Of a DNA stretch of 64,000 nt, positions 20,909 to 32,075 are shown one piece after another. Source of the DNA: Cordilura impudica (lineage: Eukaryota; Arthropoda; Insecta; Diptera; Scathophagidae); the NCBI GenBank assembly GCA_963682025.1, contig OY821522.1, positions 30,236,701 to 30,300,700 on the forward strand. The letters are read 5' to 3'. Below the pieces are notes generated by a model. That model ran no database searches. It saw only the letters and a program-made list of their open reading frames with translations, and was not told the DNA's origin. A program made the position numbers and the translations under genes. The stretch's first letter is position 1, and each line of letters begins with the position of its first letter.

Positions 20909-23900
20909 TGACGGTTAAACTGTAGTAAAAGCTAAATGTTAGCGTTAACGATATCCTTATTTGAACTAAGGCGACAAACTCGTTTTCTTTTTTCTTTCTT
21001 TCTATAAGGTTTCTTCTTTTTTTTGTTTTTTAATTCTATTAAAAAATTTTTTCTTGTATACCGATTTTGTTTTTCTTTTGTGTATATTTACTTAAACATA
21101 AGATTTAATTACTAGTCACTAGTCTTGGTTAGGTTTAAACCATAGTTATTAGGATCCGGCATTATCCATTTAAGATTACTTAATCAAGCCCTAATCTTAC
21201 AACAATTCTAGTTTTCTTATTGATTTCCAAATCACCTATATATATTTTTTTTATACCCTCCACTCCAGTGTGCAGAGGGTATATATAAGTTTGTCATTCC
21301 GTTTGTAATAATTAGAAAAAAAATTTTGGACCCCATAAAATATATATATTTGTGATCCTTATAACATCCGGAGTTGATATAGCGATGTCCGTCTGTCCGT
21401 CTGTGGAAATCACGATGACGGCATCAATCGGGTAGTAGGGTGCTCGTTGACATAAAAAATGATTCACTAACATCCTGAAAAGTTTGCTATTTAAAATCGT
21501 CCAAATCGGTCGATTAGGGCCCGAGATTTGAACGAAGAACTAAAAAAAGTCTTGAAAAAATATAATTTTCTATGTTGTTCTTGTCACGATCACGCCCTCA
21601 ATAGTGCAGCTACAGTGATCATTAAAATCGGTGGAACAGGTCCAGGGAAATCTCTGAAAAAGTAAAAAAAAAATTAAAAATATGTTTCTATATTGTTCTT
21701 GTTGTTATTCTAAATGTTGTGTTGTTGTCATAGCTGGACTTGTTGTTTTTGTGGTCGTTGTGGTAATAATATAATAAAAACTAACCCTTTGTACATTTCT
21801 TTATTAACTCTGGTAGAAAATTTTAAAAGTTGTTGTTTTGGCATCACTAAAAAAAATTTGTTAGATCATTTCTGCTATTACCACGAGCCTGCCTGCAAAA
21901 TTTCATCGAATGGGTCACGGGAAAGGGGTTAAAATCGATCCAAAATTTTTTCGACAAGCAGACACTACGAGTTAATATATGTATGTAAAGGGAGTAAAAA
22001 TTCACCAGCATCTAAAGCAAATAATGCTAAAATACCTAGTTGTTAATAAAAAAATACAATGTAAACTTAGCAAAAAAAAATTTTATGTATAAATTTATTT
22101 AAAGAGAAAAACACAAAAATAACGTTTGATGTTGTAATTTTTGTGTGTAATATTTACATATGCATGCATGAACATATTAAATAACACAAATAATATACAT
22201 ATATTATATATATGTATATCCATAACAACTGCATGTTAGAAATAAATCGGTATATTATTTTATTTACATAAAATTCTGCAATATTTTGTTGTGGGGAAAA
22301 TACATTTCTTTTGCATTAACAGAGTGTCACTTTATTTTGCTCAGCGTGACTATGCCACAGTAGATGGCGCCATAATTTTTGTTTGTTCTAATTAGCTTTG
22401 CAATAGTTATTTCTATTTTAACATGAATGTTAATCTTTTCAACTAGATATCATACAGAAAAATGTTAAGAGTATACACGGGCTGGTCTTTTATTTCGTAC
22501 GTTTTTTCATTATTCTTTTACAAATATGAATATAAGTTTGGCATAATAACTTATTGTTGTCTTACAAAATAGAGTTACCGAGTTCATCAATGAGTTTTTT
22601 GCTTTCAAAACAGTTCTACATAGTTATATAGAATTATTATTCTGCTTTACCTACAAAATATCTGATTGCGATTACATCTAATTTTTAAAAATTGTTTATA
22701 ATTACTAAAGCATTATTATTCACATAAATACAAAATTGCACTTTTTAAATTTTCCATTCAAATTTAAGAAAATATCAATTCTAAAAACTAGAATTAAAAA
22801 TTTCCAATTATAAATTACAATTAATTGAATTTCAGAAAATCATATCAAAACGTCGGAAATTATAATTTTAAATTTAGAAGACATCAATTACATCTTTAAT
22901 ATATAAATTTTATTCGTTAAACACAAATTGAAATTCCAAAAAAAAAACACCAAATACCTGTGTTTACATTTAAAAAATTTTTACATTTAAAAAAAATATT
23001 GACTTTCAGGAGAAATTAATAGCTTTTCAGTACCGCGATTCAGTAACTTCTTTTAACGATAGTCGAATCGTTAAAAAAAGAAAATAGCAAAATTATCAGT
23101 AAAATTTTTAAACGATATTCGCTATTGTTAAAGTCAGCTGTTGTTGTTATCTAAACGACAACCATTTTTGTGTTGTTTATTCAATCGATAAAAACTTAAA
23201 TTTTTAGGTTGAAATGTCGTCATACATAAATAAAAATCATAAAATAGTGAAAATATTTTGCTTTAATTAAAAAAACTTTTTTATATAAATAGAAAAATTA
23301 AATAGCATATTCAATTCATTATTTCATTTTCAAATAAATACACAGAAATATTAGTAAAAAAATAAAGATATCAAACATCAACATAAAATCATCCTGTCAA
23401 ACACGAAGTAATTGGTTTTTTTCTATTCTTCTTTGTGTTTTTCGCTTATTTTGACAGAGATGCCACTCGTTTACAATTTAAATAAATAGAAAAATAGATT
23501 TGTCGACTGTCGTTAAGATGTATGTACTTAGTTAATCACTTAATCCTTAGTGCAAACAACAATAGCTGTCGATATATTTTGCGATTGTCGGATCGTTGAA
23601 ATTTACAGAATCACACTACAGAAAACATTAATTTAAATTCAATGAATTTTAGAAAACGTCAAATGATATTTAAGAATTGCGAACATAAAAAGTGTTACAT
23701 AAATAAACGCAATTTGATGAGAATGTTATTTATATAGAAATTTTCACAATTGTTTTTCAGAAAATAAAGATAACAAATTATTTTATTTAAAATGTTTGGG
23801 ACATTTGGTTTTTTGCGTTTGGCATCCGTAATTTGAATATATATTATTATAAATTTATTCTCTATGTTTTCCAAATATGGCAATGTTTTAATACAAAAGT

Positions 23901-25006
23901 TGAGAGAGCTTTTTTTTTTGGTTATTATTTGTTGCTCCATCCGACCTACATGACCGCAATGAATAAATATTTCGCCAGTTAAAAGAAACTATACAGCCAT
24001 CTCCAATTAGCACGATTTAATGCATATAGCCACCCTACACAACCACTACCTTTGCAATGGAGGTTAGGGCGAGCTATTTAATTAGCAAAAACTAAATTAA
24101 AAGAGAAGTTATGTCATATAACCCGAAACGCATGCATATAGGTATATAACCAAAATGCATGCGATCAGCAACCACGACGACCAAAAAGCAAACACCGAAA
24201 TAAATCCGAAATAATAGAAAAGACGAAAACCAACCCAAAGAATTTGCTGAAATAATTTGGTATTAAGTTTAACAAATTGTTTACTTTTTCATTTACATTT
24301 ATTATCAAGACTCAAACCGAGGTGGAGGGTATCAAAGATTCGGCACAGCCGAATTTAACACTCTTACTTGTTTTAATATATTTCTTCTCTAAACGACGGG
24401 ACGTTTAAAACTATGCAAATGTTTGTAAAGAACTGCTGAGCCGAAATGAAATGTTCGAGGGTAAGTAACTTATTCGATATTCTTAATTGAATTTGAAGTC
24501 CAAACAGCAAATTGTATATTGTTTATGGGATATGTTTATTTAAGGATAAACTTTTCTGTCTTTATTATTTTTATTCCCCCCTTTTTTTTATAAGGAAATA
24601 TAGTTGACGACTTAGTATAAATTTGCGCGAGTAGACTTTTCTTTATTTTAAGTTGGCGTCGTTTTCAATTTTATATACAGAATTTATCGTGATTCTGTTC
24701 TTTCTTTTTTCTCAGCCAGGTTGCTCTTTTCACGACATATGCTTGAATGACTCAAAACTACGCGTTATCAGTTAACCTATCCTTCATTTTTTTTTTCTAA
24801 CTTGTCCTTCATTGTGACCTCTTTGACCGCCACGTATTTTAATGACATGTCTGTCAAAATTTTCGTTAAGTAGTATTATACCGGTGTGGCAACTACTACA
24901 TGTCAAAAAGAAAACGCTAGGTTAAATATCAACGGTTTATTTAAAATTAAATCAAAAAAATTTAAGCAAAAAAAAAAAATTAGGACATCAATAATAGTGG
25001 CCGTCA
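20909..25006. mobile_element. 4.1-kb DNA element with 8-bp target duplication
   Basis: Flanked by CACTTTTG at 20901-20908 and 25007-25014. Its ends are TGACGG at the left and the reverse complement CCGTCA at the right; similarity between ends fades after about 6-8 bases. An 8-bp duplication suggests hAT, P or a related class. TG...CA ends would also fit a long terminal repeat, but 8 bp is unusual there. No transposase is visible. Most of the interior is a separate repeat element (21253-24373). Confidence 0.7.
21253..24373. repeat. Dispersed repeat element, ataccctccac ... cttacttgtt type
   Basis: Begins ATACCCTCCACTCCAGTG and ends AGATTCGGCACAGCCGAATT followed by taacactcttacttg, a start/end pair I associate with abundant noncoding fly repeats. 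The part after the start includes cgatgtccgtctgtccgtctg. The 3.1-kb span is long for such a repeat, so it probably contains further insertions. Decayed 24-bp minisatellite units (ttgaatttcagaaaatcat near 22818; cagaaaacattaattt near 23620) lie inside. The 72- and 81-aa frames here have no motifs. Confidence 0.5.
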
Positions 25007-25014
25007 CACTTTTG

Positions 25015-26216
25015 AAGAGTAGATTTTTGTTTTGGTGGTTTAGAAATGACCTTCTATTTAGTAGTGGCCATAATGCTTTAAATGATTTTATAACTTTTTG
25101 GCACGTAGCCATAATATGTTGTTTAAATGTAAGCTTTTTATCCAAGACAACTCTGAGATATTTGACATCGTAAAGTACATTTATGGTATTATTTCCAATA
25201 AGAAGATTACGTCTTGGCAGTCTTTTGGGAGATTTTTTGAATGGAAAAATTATTGCTTGAGTCTTGTTTGGATTAATTTTGATCTTCCATTTGTGGAAAT
25301 ATTTACTGCAATTTACAAGACCCTTCTCCATTTTCTTCAGGAGTGCACTTGTAAGTTTGTTTGAAGAAATTAACGCAGTATCATCTGCCTAATAAGCAAT
25401 TTTCATATATTTTGCGACTTTAAAATCGGATGTATATCGAGTAAAGCAATGGCGACAAGACTGATCCTTGAGGTAACCCTGAGGTAATGGTTTTTGGAGT
25501 TGATGTTTCATTATTAATCGCAACTTTAAAGCTTCTGTCGTAAATGAAATCTGAAATAAGTTTACATAGATATTTTGATATATTTGCATCCAGAAGCATA
25601 AATACTAGGCCATTATGCCAATGGATATCAAACGCTTTCTCAATATCTAACAATATTAGACCCGTTGAACGTTTATTGTTTTTATTGGTGATTATTTGAT
25701 TTTTAATCCTGTGTATTTGGTGAGTAGTGCTATGCTCTTTTTTAAATCCAAATTGTTCTTAGCAACAATAGAATTGGTCATTACAAATTCACTAAGACGA
25801 GAATGTAGAATTTTTTCAAATATTTTACCTAAGTTATTTTATAGACTAATATGTCTATAGCTATTTGGGTTATTTTTTGGCCTATTAGGTTTGTTGACAG
25901 CTATAACCTTACCATTTTTGAAATGGCTTGGGAAATAGTTGAGTTTGATGCAGCTGCTAAATATTATAACCAGTAATTTTAGAGCTTTGAGTGGTAGTTT
26001 CTTTAAGAGCAGGTTGGGAACATTGTCAAAACCAGGGGATTTTGAGGGTTTTATTGATGAGACAATATTCACTACTTCTTCAAGAGATGTATAAATTGCA
26101 GATTCAGAACTTTGATTTTCCTTCTAAAAATTATTTACTGTTGTATTTATTAGTGTATCTGCCGAGTGGTTGTAGTTCGAAGTGAGGTTATTTGCTTGGA
26201 CAAATGTATTTGCCAG
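25015..26216 (-). pseudogene. Jockey-like reverse transcriptase (stop in YADD motif)
   Basis: Pieces read SIKPSKSPGFDNVPNLLLKK (26060s, finger region), then DIEKAFD (25640s), then GLPQGSVLSPLLYSIY (25480s), the thumb-side signature. The catalytic box is Y-stop-A-D-D-T at about 25380-25395: a TAG sits between the Tyr and Ala of YADD. Next comes KWKIKINPNKTQAI (25270s) up to the break at 25015. Frameshifts occur near 25660-25840. The enzyme would reverse-transcribe element RNA at the nicked target; this copy cannot. Confidence 0.85.
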
Positions 26217-26461
26217 GGGCCAGATTCCGCAAGCGTGAATAAATATGAAGTGTTCACAAATAAAAAACTCACTACTCACACTAGTGTACACTTTTCCATT
26301 AATAGCGATTCCGCAAGCAAAATGTACACTGAAGTGCTGAATGAGAAATTTTTGTGCGCTGAATCTATTTTGACAACTGAAATGAATGTTTTTGACATTT
26401 GTAATTTATTTTGTTTGACGAGTTAATTTTCATTATTGTATAAAGATATTAAAATAAAATC

Positions 26462-27611
26462 ATGAGCAGTTATTTAAATGTATTAATTTTAAGAAGACGA
26501 TCAAGACGTACCGAAAGGTAATAAATTACTTACCAATTTATAATATGTTTATATTATTTATATGTTGTTTATTAAATAATAGGAGACACTTGATTATTTT
26601 GGGGAGAAGATTAAGGGATACTGAAAATCCTTTTGAAGCAATAAGTGAAGAACGTTTCTTGGAACTATACCGATTTCCAAAATATCTTTGCATGGACTTT
26701 TTAGAAAAAAAGAAACCTTTTTTATGTTATCACAGCGAGTTTCGGGTTTGCCAGTTCATTTAAAATTTTTATGTGCATTACGATACTTTGGTTCAGGAAG
26801 TTTTCAAAGATCAGTTGGACAAGACTTCATGAATAGTATGTCACAAACGTCAGTATCTAGATGTGTACATGAAGTCACAGAAATAATTAATGAAATGTGT
26901 ATTGAGTATGTGTATCTTCCTTCAACAACTGAACAAACAAATATAAAGCAAAAATTTTATCAAACTGCGGCTTTTCCTGGAATAATTGGATTGATTGATG
27001 GCACGCATATTAAAATTTCTAGCCCAAGTAATGATATTGAACATGTTTATTATTGCCGTAAAGGTGGTCATTCAATAAATTTGTTAATTATGTGCGATGC
27101 AGACTATGTTATTCGCCATGCAAATGCAAAATTTCCAGGGACATCTCATGACGCTTATATTTGGCGTCGTTCAGCATTGAAACGTAATCTAGAAGAGAGA
27201 TATTCTAGAGAAGACCGAAATTATTGGATTTTAGGAGATAGTGGATTCCCTTTACAACCTTGGATAATAACTCCAATTAGTTCAACAGCTAATGATGCAG
27301 AAGAAAGATTCAACATTGCTCATAAAAAGACGCGCTGTATTGTGGAGCGATGCATTGGAATTTTAAAAAGTAGGTTTCGATGTCTTTCAAAAGAAAGAAT
27401 ATTGTGCTATGATCCTGTTAAGGCAGGAAAGATTATTAATGCTTGCATCGTTTTACACAATGTATTAAGAAAGGCTAATGTGGAAACTGATATAATTGAA
27501 GAAGAAGAAGAAGTTCAGGAAAATATTCCTGCAATTACCAATGCAAGTAATGATGTTCTTACTGAAGGAAGGCATGTTCGTCAAAATATTGTAAATAATT
27601 ATTTTAATTAA
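26462..27611 (+). CDS. Harbinger DDE transposase (one apparent frameshift)
   Basis: Exon 1 26462-26517 (ATG, basic RRRSRRTER) is spliced over a 65-bp intron (gt 26518 ... ag 26582) to exon 2. Exon 2 shows the HTH-like N-part (RLRDTENPFEAISEERFLEL) and then, after a one-base shift in an A/T homopolymer at about 26704-26730, a 300-residue open frame. The catalytic triad is visible: D in IDGTHIKI, D in LGDSGFPL and E in VERCIGILKSRF. The tail is acidic (EEEEEVQE). The length fits HARBI1-like transposases (~350 aa). The domain excises and inserts DNA at T-W-A/C-W-G type sites. If the homopolymer shift is a sequencing error, the gene is intact. Confidence 0.9.
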
Positions 27612-27669
27612 AAATATAAAAATTGTATTTCAAAAACGTTATAATTATATACATTCATAAGAAAATATT

Positions 27670-28686
27670 TTACATATTATTTATAGTTTTTTCCTTCAAA
27701 ACTAATTCTCTTTCCTTTAAATCTAACTCTCTGTTTCTTATATCTAACTCTCTGTTTCTTATTTCTAACTCGCTTTTTCTAATTTCTAAGTACTTAAGTC
27801 TAAATTTTTTAGATTCTTCAAATTTACTTTCATCAAGCATATAAGTTTTTTTCTTATATTCAAGTTTTTCCTTTTCTATATCTATGAGTTGCTTTTCTAT
27901 GTCCTCATTAGGAGTTTTCCCAGAAGGGTGCGATTTACGCTTCCTATAATTACTTTTATTAGTAGTAGACGTAGTAATTATATTATTATTATTAGTAGTA
28001 GTATTAGCAGTAGTATTAGTAGTAGGTGTAGTGGTAACAGGTTCTTCAGTTTCAAAGAGCCATTCCTCATTCATTTCGTAAGCCATCTATAATTATTTAA
28101 AAATATATGTTGTTACTAAATAATAAAAAAAAACCGTAAGTTAATTTCTTTTTATGTACGTACCACATTTTCTGCTTCAAAAAACATTTCATTAACTTCA
28201 TCATTACCTGCAACTACTGCAGGTACCATTAATTGAAGAATCCTGTTTTCGTATTCGCTGATTTCCTTTACTTTTTTGGGTCCATTGATGCCACTCCTTT
28301 CAAAGGACGCCTTGTGGAGTGCGGATCTTTCCTTTACGTGAATTCTACGAAAACATAAATTCTTAATAAACAATTTCAAATTCACACAATATCAATACTT
28401 ACTTTTGATCCATTCAAAATTTTCTCCATTTACGCCCGTCTTTACTTGCTCCTCCTAAACTATTTAGTTTGACCGCAAGTTCATCCCATTTTTCTGTTTT
28501 TGTATGCGCCCTATCAACTGAATCAAATCTGCAAACAAACAAAATATTAGTGAAATTTTTATAAGAATAGTAATTTATATAAAAATATTAAATATATACT
28601 TACTTGTCATTTCCAAAATCAATATTTGCTTCCATGTAATTTATTAAAAATATTTTTTGCTCTTCACTGGCTTTTTTGGAATTCAT
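27670..28686 (-). CDS. Myb/SANT-like partner protein of the Harbinger element (one nonsense codon)
   Basis: Four exons with clean GT/AG borders: 28604-28686 (ATG), about 28411-28528, 28164-28344 and 27670-28086. The first three encode the Myb/SANT-like DNA-binding domain (SEEQKIFLINYMEANIDFGN; KTEKWDELAVKLNSLGG; GRKWRKF) and the domain end. The last encodes a T/N-rich tract from trinucleotide repeats and a long charged coiled coil (EIRKSELEIRNRELDIRNRE). In Harbinger elements this protein brings the transposase to the ends and into the nucleus. A TGA interrupts exon 2 in K-W-R-K-F-stop-M-D-Q-K, where Trp is expected. Confidence 0.8.
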
Positions 28687-28858
28687 TTTAAAAACAACTT
28701 CACTATTCACTGTCTAAAACGTTGTGAGTAAAATAACCATTTTTGTACACTTTTTTGACATTTAAAACTCATTCTGGCGGTTGCGGAATCGCAAATTGCC
28801 AGTGTACAGGAATTTTTGTGTACACTTTAAAACTCACGCTTGCGGAATCTGGCCCCAG

Positions 28859-29045
28859 GACTTCAACCTTGTCCTTATCAAATGTTATTTTTGTATTTCC
28901 AACTTTAAAGTGAGAGATCTGATTTTTTCCTTTTCCTCGCAAATTCCTGCTTATTTTCCAAAATGATTTATCACCTGGTTTTAAATTGGATAATAATTGA
29001 CACAATTTCTTATACTTATGTTACTTAGAAATTTAGTACATTGAT
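28859..29045 (-). pseudogene. Jockey-like ORF2, linker before reverse transcriptase
   Basis: Reads LCQLLSNLKPGDKSFWKISR, then NLRGKGKNQISHFKVGNTKI up to the Harbinger insertion. LKPGDKSFWK is the conserved pre-RT segment of Jockey LINEs. The other border is the BEL insertion, with the TTGAT duplication at 29041-29045. Confidence 0.8.
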
Positions 29046-29421
29046 TGCTTGCTTATGTAGCAAAAAATGTTTGAAAAATAAAAACACAATTTAATTTAAG
29101 GTTTTTATACCGAGAAAAAAAATCTCTTTTTTATTTGTATATACAAATGTATTACCTTTTTAAAATATGCACAACGGATGGTGTTTATGTGTACGAAGGT
29201 ACCAAAAGGATTGATTTTTTAAGTTAAAAAATAAAGAAAGAACGTGGCGAACAATATCTAAGTACCGTTAACGGTTTTACTAGTTAAAATCTATGTAAAC
29301 ACTCCTTTCAACCATGTATAAAAAAAGGAGTTTCATAGATTTTAACCCAGAATTAACCCAAAAATGGCTAATCGACTCAAAGCGGAAAAGTACAAAGAAA
29401 ATATTAAATTGTACTTAAACA
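29046..29421 (-). repeat. BEL 3' LTR
   Basis: 376 bp, high similarity to 39368-39731 with a few substitutions and small indels (for example near 29070-29100 and 29207-29215). Includes a conserved block with atgtataaaaaaaggagtttc. Confidence 0.9.
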
Positions 29422-29582
29422 TTGCCGGCCACCTTGCAACATCAAGGTATGTTGCAACAATAATACTTTAACAAATAACTTTAATATCTTAAAATAAGGC
29501 ATAGTTCAGTCTAAAAATGTGAGCTTGAATTCAATTTATTAAAATTTTTTTTCTTCTTTAAAACACTTAAAGTTAAATTGGC

Positions 29583-29735
29583 CAGTAGGGACCTTGGCGT
29601 AACAATTTTCCATAAGCCAGTAGGGACCCCAATGGAAAATTGATTATAAATAAGTATGAGCCAGTAGGGACTCTACAATTTGAGCCAGTAAGGACTCTAC
29701 ATATGAGCCAGTAAGGACTCTACAATGGAGATGGG
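29583..29735. repeat. Short repeats gccagtaGGGAC(t)ct in BEL 3' region
   Basis: Five copies of gagccagtagggactctac-type units (starting about 29580, 29616, 29650, 29681 and 29705), spaced 25-36 bp, between the 3' ORF and the 3' LTR, partly overlapping the ORF end. Function unknown; position would fit a packaging or transport signal. Confidence 0.75.
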
Positions 29736-30460
29736 CCAGATATTGGAAGTCCCGTGCTCGCCTGTATCCAATTTTTCATCACCTGTGAATTAACTTCTGG
29801 ACCTAAAACTAACCGGACCCGCCCGGAATGATTAAACGTGGGATCCGCAAGTTGGAACCCAACGAAATGCTCCCTTATCGCGTCTGGAATTGACGCGGAA
29901 GGAGTTCTGATTCCTAACATCTTCGTGACTCTAGCGGTGATCGTAATTTTCTGGTTCGAGTCGTATATTGACGTAATCGTTAACTGACAAAACCGGTTGT
30001 TGTCCATCTTTGAAACTGGCAACCGTATCTGATGGGCCAACGTTTCGCAAATATAGCTTGCACTACAGCAAGGGCCGAGCACTGCGCGTTCCAAAATGGA
30101 CTTTCCGGGTATATTTAATTTAACTTGAAGCGTTGGCGACATATTAAGGACATGACGTATAGGCACGTTTTGCACGATTCTGGTGGTCAGAACTACGTGA
30201 CCTTGAATTCGCATACAACAAAGTATTGTGGTCACCCTAGCAGACCTGGCACTTTGACGTGCTAGGGCACGATTTGGCCATATGAGAATGGGCCAAACAT
30301 CTCGAGCAGTATCGATGAAGTACTACCATACGAAGGCGGCGTTCATAACTCATATCCCGAAACAAATGACAGAAACGCAAAGGGTGACGTCATTCGCAGA
30401 GTTTACATAGGGGGGTCGATGGCGGTTTAATCGGAGCCGAGTTTGACAAGGACTTCGAAC
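29720..30460 (-). pseudogene. BEL 3' ORF: gag-type zinc knuckles plus protease-like domain
   Basis: Downstream of integrase, minus strand. The part at about 30460-30230 reads LCKLCE, then MSYERRLRMVVLHRYCSRCL, then AHSHMAKSCPSTSKCQVC; this is the knuckle pattern of BEL gag (C-x2-C ... Y-C-x2-C-x4-H-x4-C ... C-x2-C). After a frameshift, the 171-residue frame at 30235-29720 reads LKINIPG-type beta strands, V-L-G-P-C-C-S-A-S-Y-I where a D-S-G-S active site would be, and VRLVLGPEV, which mirrors the L-L-L-G-A-D-L of the upstream protease. So a second, catalytically empty gag-knuckle/protease-like module lies 3' of integrase. Upstream (30650-30480) is P/T/V-rich. It could be a duplicated module, an accessory gene, or the remains of a second element. 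Confidence 0.6.
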
Positions 30461-30746
30461 CCGAGACGAGCTGTCGTTGTCGCCACCACCGGAGATGATG
30501 CAACTATCTCAGAATGGATAGTTTCAGTAGCGGGCGTTGCTTCCAAAGGTTGATTTACCACTGGAACGATTGTCGTCGTTGGTGTCACTGCTGGACTAGG
30601 AACGGCTGCGGGAGAAGTTTTAGGATCCTAAATCTCCATAGCATCCTCATAATCAAGCAGAGCATCGTCAAAAAATTTAGGGAGAGATACTATATTTCTA
30701 TGAAACAATAAAAAGTTTAAAGAAAATATGGAAGAAAAAGTGTATA

Positions 30747-32069
30747 TTATTCGGGCAAAATGACCAGTTTGGTTATTGGTCGTTTTATAACCCCATTAGC
30801 AGTACGAATATCCGCGACCCTTACGTGACCGCCACTTCCCGGATAAACTTTTATGACCCGACCTAAACGCCACGATGTCGGAGGTAGGTTTTCATGCTTG
30901 ATAACGACTGAGTCGTTTTCCTGTAGATCGCGTTCCGGATATTTCCATTTATAGCGCTTATTTAACGTCATTAAATATTCTTCTTTCCATCGGCGACAAA
31001 AAAGTTGAGACAACGCTTTCATTTTTCGAAATCGATTAACAAGACTTATCGAAGATTCATTAATTTCAGGCTCCGGGGGAGCAAGTATTGGTCCACCTAT
31101 TAAAAAATGACCAGGAGTCAGAGCTACTGGTTGCCGAGGGTTATCCGCCATAGAACAAAGAGGACGTGAATTTAGACAAGCTTCGATTCTTGCGAGAACT
31201 GAAGAAAGCTCTTCAAAAGTATATTTAAAAGATTGCGCTTCCTTACGAAAATGGTGTTTAAAACTCTTGACCCCGGCTTCCCAAAGGCCACCCATATGAG
31301 GTGCCCCGGCCGGTATAAACGGCCAAGTTAAACCCTGAATACCATAAATAGAACACACTACAATCTGACTTTCCTTAAGAAATATCTTAAAATCCTTCTC
31401 TAATTCACGCGATGCACCTACGAAATTTGTGCCATTATCCCAAAATAAAGTGTAGGGACAACCTCGTCGAGAAATAAATCTGTGAAAGGCAGATAAAAAA
31501 GTAGGCGTCGATAAATCAGACGTGGCCTCTAAATCAATTGCCTTCGTAGAAAAGTATACAAAAATACAAACGTAGCCCTTCGTTATCCTGCAAGCTCTGC
31601 CCGTAAAACTTTTGATTTCAAAGGGACCAGCCAAATCAACGCCCGTTGTCGTAAATGGTCTATCAGTAGTTCTCTCGGGAGGCAAAGCCGCCATAATTTG
31701 ACGACAAGATACGTTACGGTCAATAATACACCGTTTACAACGACCAATGACTCCACGAATTTTCGACTTCAATTGTGGAACCCAATATTCAATTCGAAGT
31801 ATTCGCAACATCAACTGATTTCCACCGTGAACGGAAATCATATGAACAAATTCTATTAACAATTAAGTAAATCGGGTCGAATAAGGTAGAATTATAAGAT
31901 ATTTTTCCGTATATGAAAGGGATGGTGATTTAACCAGGCGACCATTCAATCTTATCACACCGTCTTTATCGAGAAAGGGATTTAACGAAATTAGGCAACT
32001 CTTTGAAGTTAACGGTTTTTTGTCCAGCAGGGATTTATATTCATATGCGTAGTGATGTTTCTGAGCCAC
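30747..32069 (-). pseudogene. BEL integrase
   Basis: Frame 31862-30747 (371 aa) plus N-terminal frame 32069-31863. It contains the zinc-binding N-part (H-x-H near VHMISVHGGNQ, then C-K-R-C), the core D in TTTGVDLAGPF, the D in LFWDNGTNFVGA and the E in GLWEAGVKSFKHHF (D,D-35-E family). The BEL-specific C-terminal domain follows (RRWKEEYLMTLNKRYKW ... VVIKHENLPP). A stop near 31860 separates the two frames. The protein would insert element DNA, producing the 5-bp duplication. Confidence 0.9.
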
Positions 32070-32075
32070 AATGGG

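Larger units (their letters stand above)
26217..28855 (+). mobile_element. PIF/Harbinger element, near complete
   Basis: Perfect inverted ends (GGGCCAGATTCCGCAAGCGT ... reverse complement at 28834-28855), flanked by CAG on both sides (26214-26216 and 28856-28858), a 3-bp target duplication typical of the superfamily. It carries the usual two convergent genes, a DDE transposase (+) and a Myb/SANT-like protein (-). Internal copies of the terminal motif (gattccgcaagc at 26309; ggttgcggaatcgc at 28782) form subterminal repeats. It sits inside the Jockey-like reverse transcriptase region. Confidence 0.92.

Noticed and set aside
20901..25014. Solo LTR interpretation of the 4.1-kb element
   Set aside because: TG...CA ends fit, but an 8-bp duplication and the internal repeat element do not suit a simple LTR; kept as a DNA element of uncertain class.
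27623..27844. 73-aa plus-strand frame with repeated N-S-L-F
   Set aside because: Antisense to the coiled-coil repeat of the Harbinger Myb-like gene.
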